Assembly: GCF_000173075.1 (NCBI RefSeq)
Contig: NZ_ABVL01000003.1
Coordinates: 434,001-498,000 of the forward strand
Direction: 5' to 3'
DNA from: Chthoniobacter flavus Ellin428
GTDB lineage: Bacteria > Verrucomicrobiota > Verrucomicrobiia > Chthoniobacterales > Chthoniobacteraceae
Length of the DNA stretch: 64,000 nucleotides
Shown: positions 34,840 through 45,198 of the stretch, one piece after another
How positions within the stretch are numbered: the first letter of the stretch is position 1
Layout of the letters: every line of letters begins with the position of its first letter
Notes under the pieces: generated by a model
What the model was told of the DNA's origin: nothing
The model's input: the letters and a program-made list of their open reading frames with translations, nothing else
The model's database searches: none
Translations under genes and position numbers: made by a program

Positions 34840-35153
34840 GTGAGTGCAGTGATTCACTTGATGCAGTCATTGCGACATAAGCGCGAAGGCATCCATCAGC
34901 AATTCCACCTGTTCCGCTCGGCTACATCCGCGACAAGCGCGGCGGAGCGCTTGTCATCGGAGGCAAGACTGGATCGCACTTCACTGGCCACGGTGAGTCA
35001 TGGTGGGCTAAGCTCTCCGAGATAGCAGCGCTCGGCTATATTCCGGTAGAAGTCGCGATATGGCAGCGGCTCATTCCCACCGATTGGTCGCCTCCCGCTC
35101 TCGATGAAAAGGACTCATATCTTGTTCACCGCATTCAAAACGGCGAGATATGA
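34840..35153 (+). pseudogene. Frameshifted ORF downstream of hicBA
   Basis: A frame from GTG 34840 (SAVIHLMQSLRHKREG) shifts near 34900 into an open frame (34881-35153, no start codon of its own): VPLGYIRDKRGGALVIGG, GSHFTGHGESWWAKLSEIAA, VAIWQRLIPTDWSPPALD, ending at TGA 35151. The second part looks like real protein. Family not recognised; possibly a third member of the hicBA unit or a broken island gene. Confidence 0.4.
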
Positions 35154-35253
35154 GACTCCGAACGTCTGATAGACTTCCCAACACTTCCCAAATGGCTCAG
35201 AGAAAAGGCCTTTCCAATTGGCGAATATTTCCGAAAGCGCATTGGCGTCAAAC

Positions 35254-35544
35254 TCAATAGACTGGCGGTTGAATGCCAACCGTCAGTCCGAAAACACCTA
35301 TCGAAATCCAACCCAACCTTGCCAATGCGGGATTCGAGCGTCTGACAGCAAAGGAGCTAATGCCGAGGGCCAACAATGCCGTCCCATACGCGCAGTAAAA
35401 ACCCGTTGTAAAATCAAGTTGCTCCCATCCCCTTCTCGAAGCCTCAAGCGCAATCATTCTGCAAGTCATCCCTATCACTGCCGTCTCGCTCGCGCAAAAT
35501 GCCAATCGAGCCCATTCGTAGCGATTGGTCGGCAGAAAAGGCAT
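35254..35544 (-). CDS. Hypothetical membrane protein (about 96 aa)
   Basis: Three hydrophobic stretches (ETAVIGMTCRMIALEA, FYCAYGTALLALGISSFAV, RLGWISIGVFGLTVGI) and consistent protein character. I choose ATG 35544; a GTG at 35568 would add 8 residues. Not recognised. Upstream (35545-35835) I see no gene. Confidence 0.4.
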   Translation of the reverse strand: MPFLPTNRYEWARLAFCASETAVIGMTCRMIALEASRRGWEQLDFTTGFYCAYGTALLALGISSFAVRRSNPALARLGWISIGVFGLTVGIQPPVY

Positions 35545-35835
35545 CGTCGGAGTGTGGAAAAAACGCACCTGTTCATACCCTTTCGACGCGTGTATTCAAA
35601 CCATCGTTGCCCGATTTTTCAGAGGGCTCTCGACCGGTCACAGGTGCGAGCAGGGTAACCATTCGAAAGCATCGATGGAGGAGTTCAAGCAGGTCACGTC
35701 GGCGTTCCCAGTCCGTTAGATTTCCAAAACCCCAAATCGGATCGGTCCACCACCTATCCGATAGTCCTAATAATTACGCATAAATACGCAAATTGTCCCT
35801 TGCGGGGTGCGCGGACCGGGCTTATCGATTCTATT

Positions 35836-36048
35836 ATGTCAGCTCCATTTGGCCTCATGCTCTACTGCGATCCGGCTCGGGCCGACTTCGCTCTCCAGAA
35901 GGCGGGCGTCCCCGAGCGGAAAAACTTCCCCTCCATGGAGGATGCCCTCGACTTCGTCTCGATGATGGTTCTCGAGGATACACCGGTCACCATTGTCGAT
36001 CGGGCGACCGACTCCGTGCGACACATGACCGCGCACCCGCGCTGGTAG
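35836..36048 (+). CDS. Small hypothetical protein (70 aa)
   Basis: MSAPFGLMLYCDPARADFAL then ERKNFPSMEDALDFVSMMV; a mixed alpha/beta soluble protein without signal. ATG 35836 avoids an unconvincing 12-residue extension. A 10-bp-period direct repeat (TACGCAT, TACGCAA, 35775-35791) lies about 45 bp upstream and could be regulatory. Not recognised. Confidence 0.45.
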   Translation: MSAPFGLMLYCDPARADFALQKAGVPERKNFPSMEDALDFVSMMVLEDTPVTIVDRATDSVRHMTAHPRW

Positions 36049-36117
36049 CATTTTCACCAGCTACGCGGTTACGGTGCCTGCATGGTTTTCGGATCCAGCC
36101 TGATGAAGCTTCCCCGC

Positions 36118-36321
36118 TCAGGCAGCGCCGCGGTCTTCGTCGTCATCCCGGGATTCGGCGAGCGGCGTGATTTCAACACTGCGCTGGGACACCTCTTTTA
36201 ATTTGTCTTCCACTTCGCGCATATCCCCGGCCTGCACCAGGCTGCGCCGCACGACTTCGGCAATCCATCGCTGAACGTCAAATGTTGGGACTCGCCTTGG
36301 GCCCTCGGAGTCTGGATTCAT
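36118..36321 (-). CDS. Small hypothetical protein (67 aa)
   Basis: A charged helical protein (FDVQRWIAEVVRRSLVQAGDM, REVEDKLKEVSQRSVEI) with an acidic tail (ESRDDDEDRGAA). The amphipathic pattern and composition suggest a real coding region, but no family is recognised. Confidence 0.4.
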   Translation of the reverse strand: MNPDSEGPRRVPTFDVQRWIAEVVRRSLVQAGDMREVEDKLKEVSQRSVEITPLAESRDDDEDRGAA

Positions 36322-36567
36322 GCCCGGCCTTCGCTTCCGCCAGCGCCTTTGGATGTGCCTCGCAAAACGCGTAGGCGACGGCTTCTACGAGCTATTACGC
36401 GCCTCATTCCGCTACGTTTTATCAAACAAAGTGGACCAGAATAGGGCGACGCACAGAGAGCGGGCCGTGTCCGGGGAGCATTCGGGCGGATCAGGAGGAA
36501 ACCGCGTGATATTTCTGAAGAAAATTTCCGCCAGCCGGCTGGCGAAGCTGCCAAATCGTCGACGATG

Positions 36568-36589
36568 CGCGCATTCGCTAGAATGCGCG
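36568..36589. repeat. Perfect 9-bp inverted repeat
   Basis: CGCGCATTC (36568-36576) and GAATGCGCG (36581-36589) around GCTA. There is no T-tract. It is the only structured feature in the gene-free stretch 36322-36642; it could be an operator or a structured RNA. Confidence 0.4.
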
Positions 36590-36642
36590 AGATACCCACG
36601 CGCTACGGAGCGCGACAGCAAAGCGCCGCGGTTATATCCGAC

Positions 36643-36771
36643 TCAATGCAGCAGGTAATGATGCCGTGTACAAAGCGAGCGGCTCATGCGGATCAGGCGT
36701 CGATGCTCGATCTCGGCCCGGACGATGGCCCGTCGGCTTTGGGGACGGCGGTGACGGAATGGATTTTTCAT
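36643..36771 (-). CDS. Very small basic protein (42 aa)
   Basis: MKNPFRHRRPQSRRAIVRAE then a similarly Arg-rich remainder; extremely basic. The start overlaps the stop of the 60-aa ORF upstream (ATGA). AAGGAGG lies on the minus strand about 15 nt before the start. RNA- or DNA-binding is possible from charge alone. Not recognised. Confidence 0.3.
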   Translation of the reverse strand: MKNPFRHRRPQSRRAIVRAEIEHRRLIRMSRSLCTRHHYLLH

Positions 36772-36950
36772 GGGGACAGTGAGATTCCTCCTTGCTTCCG
36801 GGTGAGGAGGTAAGAGCGCAAGGCGGCAAGTTGCCGGATCTCGCTGAGCAGTCGAATTCGCTCCCCAGCCGTACGACAATAGGGCAAGCTGGCCCGCTTG
36901 CGGCTGATGACTATGCTGAGGGGAACATAGGACATACCGAGAAGTGACAC
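36768..36950 (-). CDS. Small hypothetical protein (60 aa)
   Basis: MSLLGMSYVPLSIVISRKRA then RIRLLSEIRQLAALRSYLL; a helical, basic protein. ATG 36935 is an alternative start. Coupled by an ATGA overlap to the 42-aa ORF. Not recognised; given mainly because of the overlap. Confidence 0.3.
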   Translation of the reverse strand: MSLLGMSYVPLSIVISRKRASLPYCRTAGERIRLLSEIRQLAALRSYLLTRKQGGISLSP

Positions 36951-37108
36951 CTGATTGTCACCGTCCGCAATTAAAAGTTTATTTAGGAAAGGGGGTATAC
37001 GTATTTTCGCGCATTACGCGAAACAAGACCCGAGTCGCTACCGGGTCGTGACGATCTGAATCGCCGAATTTCCTTGTTGCCCGCAAATACGCCCGATAGC
37101 GGAGGGGC

Positions 37109-39478
37109 GTGGACGTTGCCCCTCCTCCTCTGCCGCCGGCGCGGATCTCTGGATTTCTGCTGGTCTCCCTTGTCTTCGCCATCCTCGCCGTGGCCGTCAC
37201 CGCCGCGCTTTGCACTACGGAGGATTGGGTGCCAGTGCCGTGGCAGCGGCTGGTGCTGGCCTTCATCGGCATCGGCGGCGCCGGCATGGCCCTGGTTTTC
37301 GGAGCGATCGTGTTGTTCGATCGCCGCAAGGGATGGCCGGTCGCCATTTTCGTTGCTGTCATCAGCATCGCCGTCTTTTGTTTTCTCATACCGCAGTTAC
37401 CCCGGACGCTGAACGGCATGATCGGCCCGGTCGGATTCAAAATGCCGGACGGCATGGTCCAGGCGAACGAGCCAATCATCCACGGCAAAAACGTCCCCAC
37501 CGCCGCGCAGGCGCGGCCGCTGCTCGTGGCGTGGGGCGAAGAAGCGATGGTCCGCCCCTATGAGGAACATGGGCACCACAACGCGAAGTGGGACGAGCTC
37601 GCCCGGCAGTTCATCCGCGGCATGGCGCTCGAATTCTGCGGCACCTATCCGCGCCCCGGATTGGAGGAACTGCGCCCGCTCGCCGCGGAACTGAAACGCC
37701 GGGGCTGTGACGACCCGTGGGTCCTTTTTCTCGTTCGCGGACTCAGCGACAACGACCCCGATTTCCCGGACGCCATGCGCGCCGCCGCGAAAACGCTGAT
37801 CGATGCCAATTACGCCCCCTTCCCCCTGTGGCTTGCCCACGCGGAAACGGCGCGTCCGGAGTTCGAGGAGGGCCCACCTCCCAAGGACAAAGCCGATCCC
37901 GCCGGCCTGGAAGCGCTGCGCGCGGCGCTGACCGCTCAACCGCTGAAGCAAGGCGCGCTCGAAGCATGGCTGAGCATCTTTACCCAGGAACCGGGCCGCA
38001 GCGTTTTGCAGCGGGAAGGCGATGAAGTCTGCCAGGCGCTCGAGTCGATCCCCGGCATGCCCGAGTGGTTTTCCCTCACCGTGCGTGGCCGCATGGAGAT
38101 CGATCGCGCTTGGGCAGCGCGCGGAAATGCCTGGGCAAATAGCGTGAGCGGCGAGCAGTGGCGGCTGTTCAGCGAGCATCTGCAACTGGCTCGCGAAGCC
38201 CTGGAGCGCGCCCACAAGCTCGCGCCCAATGAACCCGAACCCACGCGGGCCTTGATCACCGTGGAACTCGGCTCGACCAACCTCATCTCGATGCGCCGGC
38301 GCTTCAACGCGGCCGTGGCCAACCGCTTCGATGATCTCAATGCTTACGAGTCGTTCCGCGCCGGCCTGTTGCCCCGTTGGTTTGGCAGCGAAGAGGCGAT
38401 GCTCGGTTTCGGTCGCACCTGTCTCGCCACCGAGCGTTTCGACACCGCCGTGCCGTGGCAGATGCTGCGGGCCGTCCGCGCCGTGGCCGAAGAGCGGGAC
38501 CATCCAGACCGCTATTACACTTCCGACGACGTGCCCTGGCGCGATCTGAATATCATGTTCAATGGTTACCTGGCCCACGACGGCCCGGAGTCGAAAAGCT
38601 ATGTGCTTTCGACCAAGCTGGTCCTGGTCGCGAAAGCCGGGCACGACAACGACGTGGCCAGGCTGCTGAAAGAACTCAATTACAAAGTCGACCCTAGAGC
38701 GGTCGATGATTGGCATCTTCCTCGCCACTGGGTCGGCGGCATGGCCGCCCTGAGCGGCCCCGCCAAGGATCTCGTCTCGGCTGCCCAAGACCTGCACGAG
38801 GGCGCGCCCGAGCAGGCCCTGCAAAAGCTGCTCGCCGCCCAGAAGATCGGTGGCCAGCCCCCGGCAGCGCTGGAGTACATTCGGAATTCCATCGCGGAAT
38901 TGCAGGCGATCATCGCCCTGCGGAAAGCGCCGTGGCAATCTCTCACGCCGCCGCCGGATCTGGCCGGCTGGAAGAAAGAGAGCGGGCAATGGACGGCCAA
39001 CCCCGCCACCGGGATCACCCAGTTTCAGCCCGACAAATCCGGCGCGCTGCTCACCCGTCTGGAGCCGATCGGCGATCAATGGGAATTGCGCGGCGAGCTC
39101 ACCATGTTCAGCCCCGGCCCGGCCGAAATCGCGATCTTCTGCGGGCCGCCCGACGATCAAAAGCAACACAGCTTCTCCCTGCGATTTTGGACACAGGCCA
39201 ACCGGACCTTGGGCATTTCATTGGCCCGCGGCTTCGGCGAGGACCCGGTCAGCAAACGCGACGAACTCAAGCGGCCGGTTTCTTTTCTCATCCGTCTGGA
39301 AAATGGCCGGCTCCTGGTGAAGTCCGACGACTATGAATGGTTCCTCGTCCAGCCGCTGCCGGAAGGCGTCACCCTCGACAAAAATTCCGTGCTCAGCATT
39401 GGTTCGGCGCGGGGCGGCTTCGCCGACCTGATGATCCGTAAATTGGAATTTCGTGCCGCCCATTCCGCGGCGCAATAA
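37109..39478 (+). CDS. Large membrane protein with TPR-like and beta-sandwich regions
   Basis: 789 residues from GTG. Three membrane segments in the first 100 residues (ISGFLLVSLVFAILAVAVTAAL; VLAFIGIGGAGMALVFGAIVL; AIFVAVISIAVFCFLI), then about 500 residues of helical, TPR-like sequence (LQLAREALERAHKLAPNEPEP). The C-terminal 130-residue beta-rich domain (DQWELRGELTMFSPGPAEIA to LSIGSARGGFADLMIRKLEF) is reminiscent of LamG/DUF1080-type sandwiches. Large extracytoplasmic protein of unknown function. Confidence 0.7.
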   Translation: MDVAPPPLPPARISGFLLVSLVFAILAVAVTAALCTTEDWVPVPWQRLVLAFIGIGGAGMALVFGAIVLFDRRKGWPVAIFVAVISIAVFCFLIPQLPRTLNGMIGPVGFKMPDGMVQANEPIIHGKNVPTAAQARPLLVAWGEEAMVRPYEEHGHHNAKWDELARQFIRGMALEFCGTYPRPGLEELRPLAAELKRRGCDDPWVLFLVRGLSDNDPDFPDAMRAAAKTLIDANYAPFPLWLAHAETARPEFEEGPPPKDKADPAGLEALRAALTAQPLKQGALEAWLSIFTQEPGRSVLQREGDEVCQALESIPGMPEWFSLTVRGRMEIDRAWAARGNAWANSVSGEQWRLFSEHLQLAREALERAHKLAPNEPEPTRALITVELGSTNLISMRRRFNAAVANRFDDLNAYESFRAGLLPRWFGSEEAMLGFGRTCLATERFDTAVPWQMLRAVRAVAEERDHPDRYYTSDDVPWRDLNIMFNGYLAHDGPESKSYVLSTKLVLVAKAGHDNDVARLLKELNYKVDPRAVDDWHLPRHWVGGMAALSGPAKDLVSAAQDLHEGAPEQALQKLLAAQKIGGQPPAALEYIRNSIAELQAIIALRKAPWQSLTPPPDLAGWKKESGQWTANPATGITQFQPDKSGALLTRLEPIGDQWELRGELTMFSPGPAEIAIFCGPPDDQKQHSFSLRFWTQANRTLGISLARGFGEDPVSKRDELKRPVSFLIRLENGRLLVKSDDYEWFLVQPLPEGVTLDKNSVLSIGSARGGFADLMIRKLEFRAAHSAAQ

Positions 39479-39509
39479 TTGCAGTCTACCCAGCCCCTTC
39501 TCGATCCCC

Positions 39510-40181
39510 ATGCTACCCGGTCACAGCGTAAAAACGAATATCGGTGTCTTCCTCGGCCTGGCCGTCGCGGCGGTCATCTATTACCAGCCTTTCGGTACGC
39601 TGTCCCCGGTGTACAACTACATCATCGCCGGCTTTGGACTCCTCGCTCACATCTGGGGCTGCTATAGCTATGTCATCGGCAAAGGGAAATCGCCGGTCCT
39701 GACCCTGATCGGGGTCGCCCCTCTCGCGCTCTTTCTTTCCGGGGTAATTCCCGGCTTTCATCCGCCCACCTATTGTGTCGTCCTCATCCCCATCGGCTTG
39801 CTCGTCCTGGTGCTGTTGGGCGACTCCACGGCGGCGGAACGTCGCCAGGCCTGGCGCTCCTCGCTGGCCATCAACCGGGACGCCAGGCAGGAGAACAGCG
39901 GAATGGGAATCATCGCCGTCGTGGCGGCGCTCGCCCTGGCTCTCGGGGGTTGGTACTATTATCACCAGAATCTTCCGGTAACCGAGCAAGAGGCGAGGAA
40001 GCAGGCCGTGGAACGTTATCCCGCGCTCGGGGTGCGCGATTCGGCCCTCAACCGGGAATTCATCGCGCGCTACAATCGGCTTCGGGCCACGAACAAGGAT
40101 TATTTCAAGGACGCCGGCTGGCCCTTGAAGCTCGCCGCAGAAAGCCAGGCCGCCGTGGATCAGACCCAGGCGAAGCGGTAA
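39510..40181 (+). CDS. Hypothetical multi-TM membrane protein
   Basis: About 223 residues from ATG 39510. Membrane segments near 10-27, 34-52, 58-76, 85-105 and 130-148 (MGIIAVVAALALALGGWYY), followed by a soluble helical tail (VTEQEARKQAVERYPALGVR). It lies 31 bp after the previous gene and 70 bp before dnaG. Not recognised. Confidence 0.6.
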   Translation: MLPGHSVKTNIGVFLGLAVAAVIYYQPFGTLSPVYNYIIAGFGLLAHIWGCYSYVIGKGKSPVLTLIGVAPLALFLSGVIPGFHPPTYCVVLIPIGLLVLVLLGDSTAAERRQAWRSSLAINRDARQENSGMGIIAVVAALALALGGWYYYHQNLPVTEQEARKQAVERYPALGVRDSALNREFIARYNRLRATNKDYFKDAGWPLKLAAESQAAVDQTQAKR

Positions 40182-40251
40182 GTTCCGGAAAAACCACCAT
40201 TCCCCACCGCAAACTGCTTCCCCCATTTTCCCCATCGAGTAGGGTGCGGGA

Positions 40252-42060
40252 GTGAGTCTCATCCCGCCCGAAATCATCGAACAAGTCATTGCCGCCAATG
40301 ACGTCGTCGACGTGATTGGCGGATATTTTCCGCTCAAGCGTTCGGGGCCGGTCTACAAGGCGATCTGCCCTTTTCATAACGAAAAGACTCCCTCTTTCAC
40401 GGTCAATCCCCAGCGGCAGATCTTCAAGTGCTTCGGCTGTGGCGCCGGCGGCAACGTCCTCCGCTTCGTGATGAACTACGAAAACCTCGATTTCCTCGGC
40501 GCGGTCAAAAAGCTGGCCGAGCGCGCGGGGATCAAGATCGAGCAGACCGAACTGAGCGCAGAACAGGCCGCGGAGTATTCGATGCTCCGCCGGTTGCTCG
40601 CCCTGCACGCCGAGGCGGCCGACTTTTTCCACTGGCACCTCATGAAGAAGCCCTCGGCGCAGATCGCCCGGGACTATCTCAAGAGCCGCGGCATCGGGGC
40701 GGATGTCGCCCGCGCCTGGAAGCTGGGCTACGCGCCGGATGAATGGGACGCCATGCGGGACTTCGCCGACTCACGCGGCTTTTCCGATGAGGAACTGGTG
40801 GCCAGCGGCCTGGTGAAATTGCGCGATGAGGAGAACCCACGCAGTGAGTTCTACGATCGCTTCCGGGCGCGGGTCATGTTCCCCATTTGCAAGGACACCG
40901 ACGAGGTCATCGCCTTCAGCGGACGCGTCCTCCAGGCGGATGCCAAGGCGGCGAAATACGTCAACTCGCCCGAGACCATGCTTTTCAAGAAGGGCGCGGT
41001 GCTCTTCGGCCTGAACAAATCGAAGCGCGCACTGATCGAAGCGAAGTCCGCCATCGTCTGCGAGGGGCAGCTCGACCTCATCACCGCCTTCGAGCACGGG
41101 GTGCAAAACGTGATCGCCCCGCAGGGAACCGCCTTTACCGAGAAACAGGCGCACATCCTCAAGCGCTTCGTCGAGGAGGTGGTGCTGTGCTTCGATGCGG
41201 ATGTCGCCGGCGAAAAAGCCGCGGAACGTTCGCTGGCCTCCCTGCTTGCCGAAAATCTTCTCGTCCGCGTGGCCGGCATGCCGCAGGGCGAAGACCCGGA
41301 CTCGATGATCCGCGGCAAAGGCGCCGACGCCTTTCGCGAGCAGATCGCAGGCGCCAGGGACTTCTTCGATTACCAATTGGATCGCATGGTCGCCGGCCCC
41401 GACTTCAACACGCCCCGGGGAAAAATGCAGGCGGTCCGCAAAATGGCCGAATTCATCAGCCTCATTCGCGATTCCGTCCTGCGCGAAACGGTCATGAACC
41501 GCGTGACCCAGCGCCTGGAGATCTCCGCCCAGGAGTTTGTCCGGCTACTCAAGGCTCCCCCTTCCAAGACCCCCGACCCTCTTTCCACCGTTACCGCAAC
41601 CGCCCCACCGGACCCCTTCGCCGAAGACTCGACCATCCGCCTGCTGGCCACCGTCGCCCTGCGGGACGCCGCCGCCCGCGAATGGCTGCTCGCCGAACCG
41701 TGGGACAGTGTGCTGCGGGATCAACTGGATGCCGAGTTGCTGGTCAAAATCCTCCGCGCCGACATCCAGCCCGACGACGACGCCTCCGTGCACGTTTTCA
41801 TGACCACCCTCAGCGCCACCGAGGAAGCGGCCATCTCCGGTCTACTGGAGGAGAAAATGCTGGCGCATCCCATGACCATCGTTCATGACTGCTGGCGCGA
41901 ATTGGAACGCCGTAAAATCCGTCATCGCGTCGAAGCCACTCAAGCCCGCCTCCGCACCCCGGATTTGCCGGATACAGAAAGAGCGGAAATGCTAAAAGAA
42001 ATCCTTGACCTGCAAAAACGGCTCCTCGATATTTCGCGGCCTTTGTCCCCGCCTCTTTAA
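40252..42060 (+). CDS. dnaG: DNA primase DnaG
   Basis: 602 residues from GTG. N-terminal CHC2 zinc ribbon (CPFHNEKTPSFTV, then FKCFGCGAGGN), Toprim core (AIVCEGQLDLITAFEHG; acidic triad VVLCFDADVAGEKAAER) and a helical C-terminal helicase-binding domain. Synthesises RNA primers at the fork. The order dnaG-rpoD matches the macromolecular-synthesis operon of many bacteria, here without rpsU. Confidence 0.96.
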   Translation: MSLIPPEIIEQVIAANDVVDVIGGYFPLKRSGPVYKAICPFHNEKTPSFTVNPQRQIFKCFGCGAGGNVLRFVMNYENLDFLGAVKKLAERAGIKIEQTELSAEQAAEYSMLRRLLALHAEAADFFHWHLMKKPSAQIARDYLKSRGIGADVARAWKLGYAPDEWDAMRDFADSRGFSDEELVASGLVKLRDEENPRSEFYDRFRARVMFPICKDTDEVIAFSGRVLQADAKAAKYVNSPETMLFKKGAVLFGLNKSKRALIEAKSAIVCEGQLDLITAFEHGVQNVIAPQGTAFTEKQAHILKRFVEEVVLCFDADVAGEKAAERSLASLLAENLLVRVAGMPQGEDPDSMIRGKGADAFREQIAGARDFFDYQLDRMVAGPDFNTPRGKMQAVRKMAEFISLIRDSVLRETVMNRVTQRLEISAQEFVRLLKAPPSKTPDPLSTVTATAPPDPFAEDSTIRLLATVALRDAAAREWLLAEPWDSVLRDQLDAELLVKILRADIQPDDDASVHVFMTTLSATEEAAISGLLEEKMLAHPMTIVHDCWRELERRKIRHRVEATQARLRTPDLPDTERAEMLKEILDLQKRLLDISRPLSPPL

Positions 42061-42080
42061 ATGTACCAAGGCATTTAAAG
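42055..42080. promoter_or_regulatory. AT-rich inverted repeat at the dnaG stop
   Basis: CTTTAAATG (42055-42063) and CATTTAAAG (42072-42080) around an 8-nt loop, overlapping the dnaG stop codon, 37 bp before rpoD. A possible operator or RNA processing hairpin within the dnaG-rpoD transcript. Confidence 0.5.
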
Positions 42081-42116
42081 TAGCGGGGTTTGTCAGTCTA
42101 TATTCACAGCGCGGGT

Positions 42117-44132
<2,016 letters not shown>

Positions 44133-44160
44133 GAGTTCCCGTTTAGCATTCTCCTCTTCC

Positions 44161-44204
44161 GTCATCCTGATCTCGCGACAGCGGGATCAGGATGACTGCT
44201 TTTT
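44161..44204 (+). terminator. Terminator of dnaG-rpoD
   Basis: GTCATCCTGATC (44161-44172) and GATCAGGATGAC (44185-44196) form a perfect 12-bp stem, followed by TGCTTTTT. Confidence 0.9.
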
Positions 44205-44305
44205 GGGGGGCGGCACAGAAAAAATAGCGCCACAACCTGCGCGCGCTGCATTTAAATCAACATGCGGCATCAACGGAACATTTGTGATATGAGTCCTGTT
44301 CCCTG

Positions 44306-45004
44306 ATGCAATCCGGCCAAATCATTGCCATGGGTGGAGGCGGTTTTTCCATGGAACCGGACAATCTCCGCCTCGACCGTTTCGTCCTCGAAAAAGCGCG
44401 CAAGCCCAACCCCGTGGTCTGCTTCGTCCCCACGGCCAGCGGCGATGCGCAAGATTACATCGGTCGCTTTTACGACGCTTTTCGCCGGCTGCCCTGCCAG
44501 CCGCGACATCTCTCCATGATCCGGCCACCGTGGGATCTCCCGGCCTTCATCGCCGAGTGCGATGTCATCTACGTCGGTGGCGGAAACACGCGCAACTTGC
44601 TGGCTATCTGGCGCGAATGGCAACTCGATGCGATGATGCGTCATGCTTGGGAAAATGGCACTGTCCTCGCGGGACTCAGCGCGGGCGCGATTTGCTGGTT
44701 CGAACACGGCCTCACCGATTCCGCCGGTCCACTCCTCCCCATCCGCTGTCTCGGACTCCTCGCAGGAAGTTGCGCGCCGCACTTCGATGGCGAAGCCGGC
44801 CGCCGGCCCGCTTTTCACACGTTCATCCGGGACGGAAAACTCCCGCCCGGCTACGGGCTCGATGATGGAGCTGCGCTTTATTACGTCAGAACCGAGGTTG
44901 CCGAAATCGTTTCCTCGCGACCACAGGCGCGAGCCTTTCGTATTCGGCCCAACAACGGCGACACGGTCGAGGAACCGATCCTGCCCCGGTTGCTGCCGGC
45001 TTAA
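44306..45004 (+). CDS. Peptidase S51 family protein (peptidase E-like)
   Basis: 232 residues. The class I glutamine-amidotransferase-like fold with YVGGGNTRNLL and the nucleophile elbow LAGLSAGAICW (Ser) identifies family S51; the layout resembles alpha-aspartyl dipeptidase. PHFDGEAGRRPAFH and GLDDGAAL complete the signature. Cyanophycinase is the main alternative, but the length and GLSAGA context favour a peptidase E-like dipeptidase. Monocistronic. Confidence 0.85.
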   Translation: MQSGQIIAMGGGGFSMEPDNLRLDRFVLEKARKPNPVVCFVPTASGDAQDYIGRFYDAFRRLPCQPRHLSMIRPPWDLPAFIAECDVIYVGGGNTRNLLAIWREWQLDAMMRHAWENGTVLAGLSAGAICWFEHGLTDSAGPLLPIRCLGLLAGSCAPHFDGEAGRRPAFHTFIRDGKLPPGYGLDDGAALYYVRTEVAEIVSSRPQARAFRIRPNNGDTVEEPILPRLLPA

Positions 45005-45103
45005 GAAGGTGGACCAAAATCGGGTGAACGGAATTTTGACCACGGATTACGGGCATGTAGTCATTCAAGTTTTTTGTTGGGAAGTTTTTCGTTTCTCCTT
45101 TCT

Positions 45104-45172
45104 GTCGCCGAAGGCGACGCCTGGAAGTTCCCCCCAAACGCCGCCGCGGCGAGCGGCGCGGGGTTTGGGGGC
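45104..45172. repeat. GC-rich hairpins flanking the IS110 CDS
   Basis: GTCGCC/GGCGAC (about 45104-45119) and a long stem CCCCCAAACGCCGC against GCGGCGCGGGGTTTGGGGG (about 45132-45172), downstream of the transposase on its minus strand. They could be the right-end structure of the IS or its terminator. Confidence 0.6.
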
Positions 45173-45198
45173 GCGCAGCCCCCATCAGCCCGGGCGCG

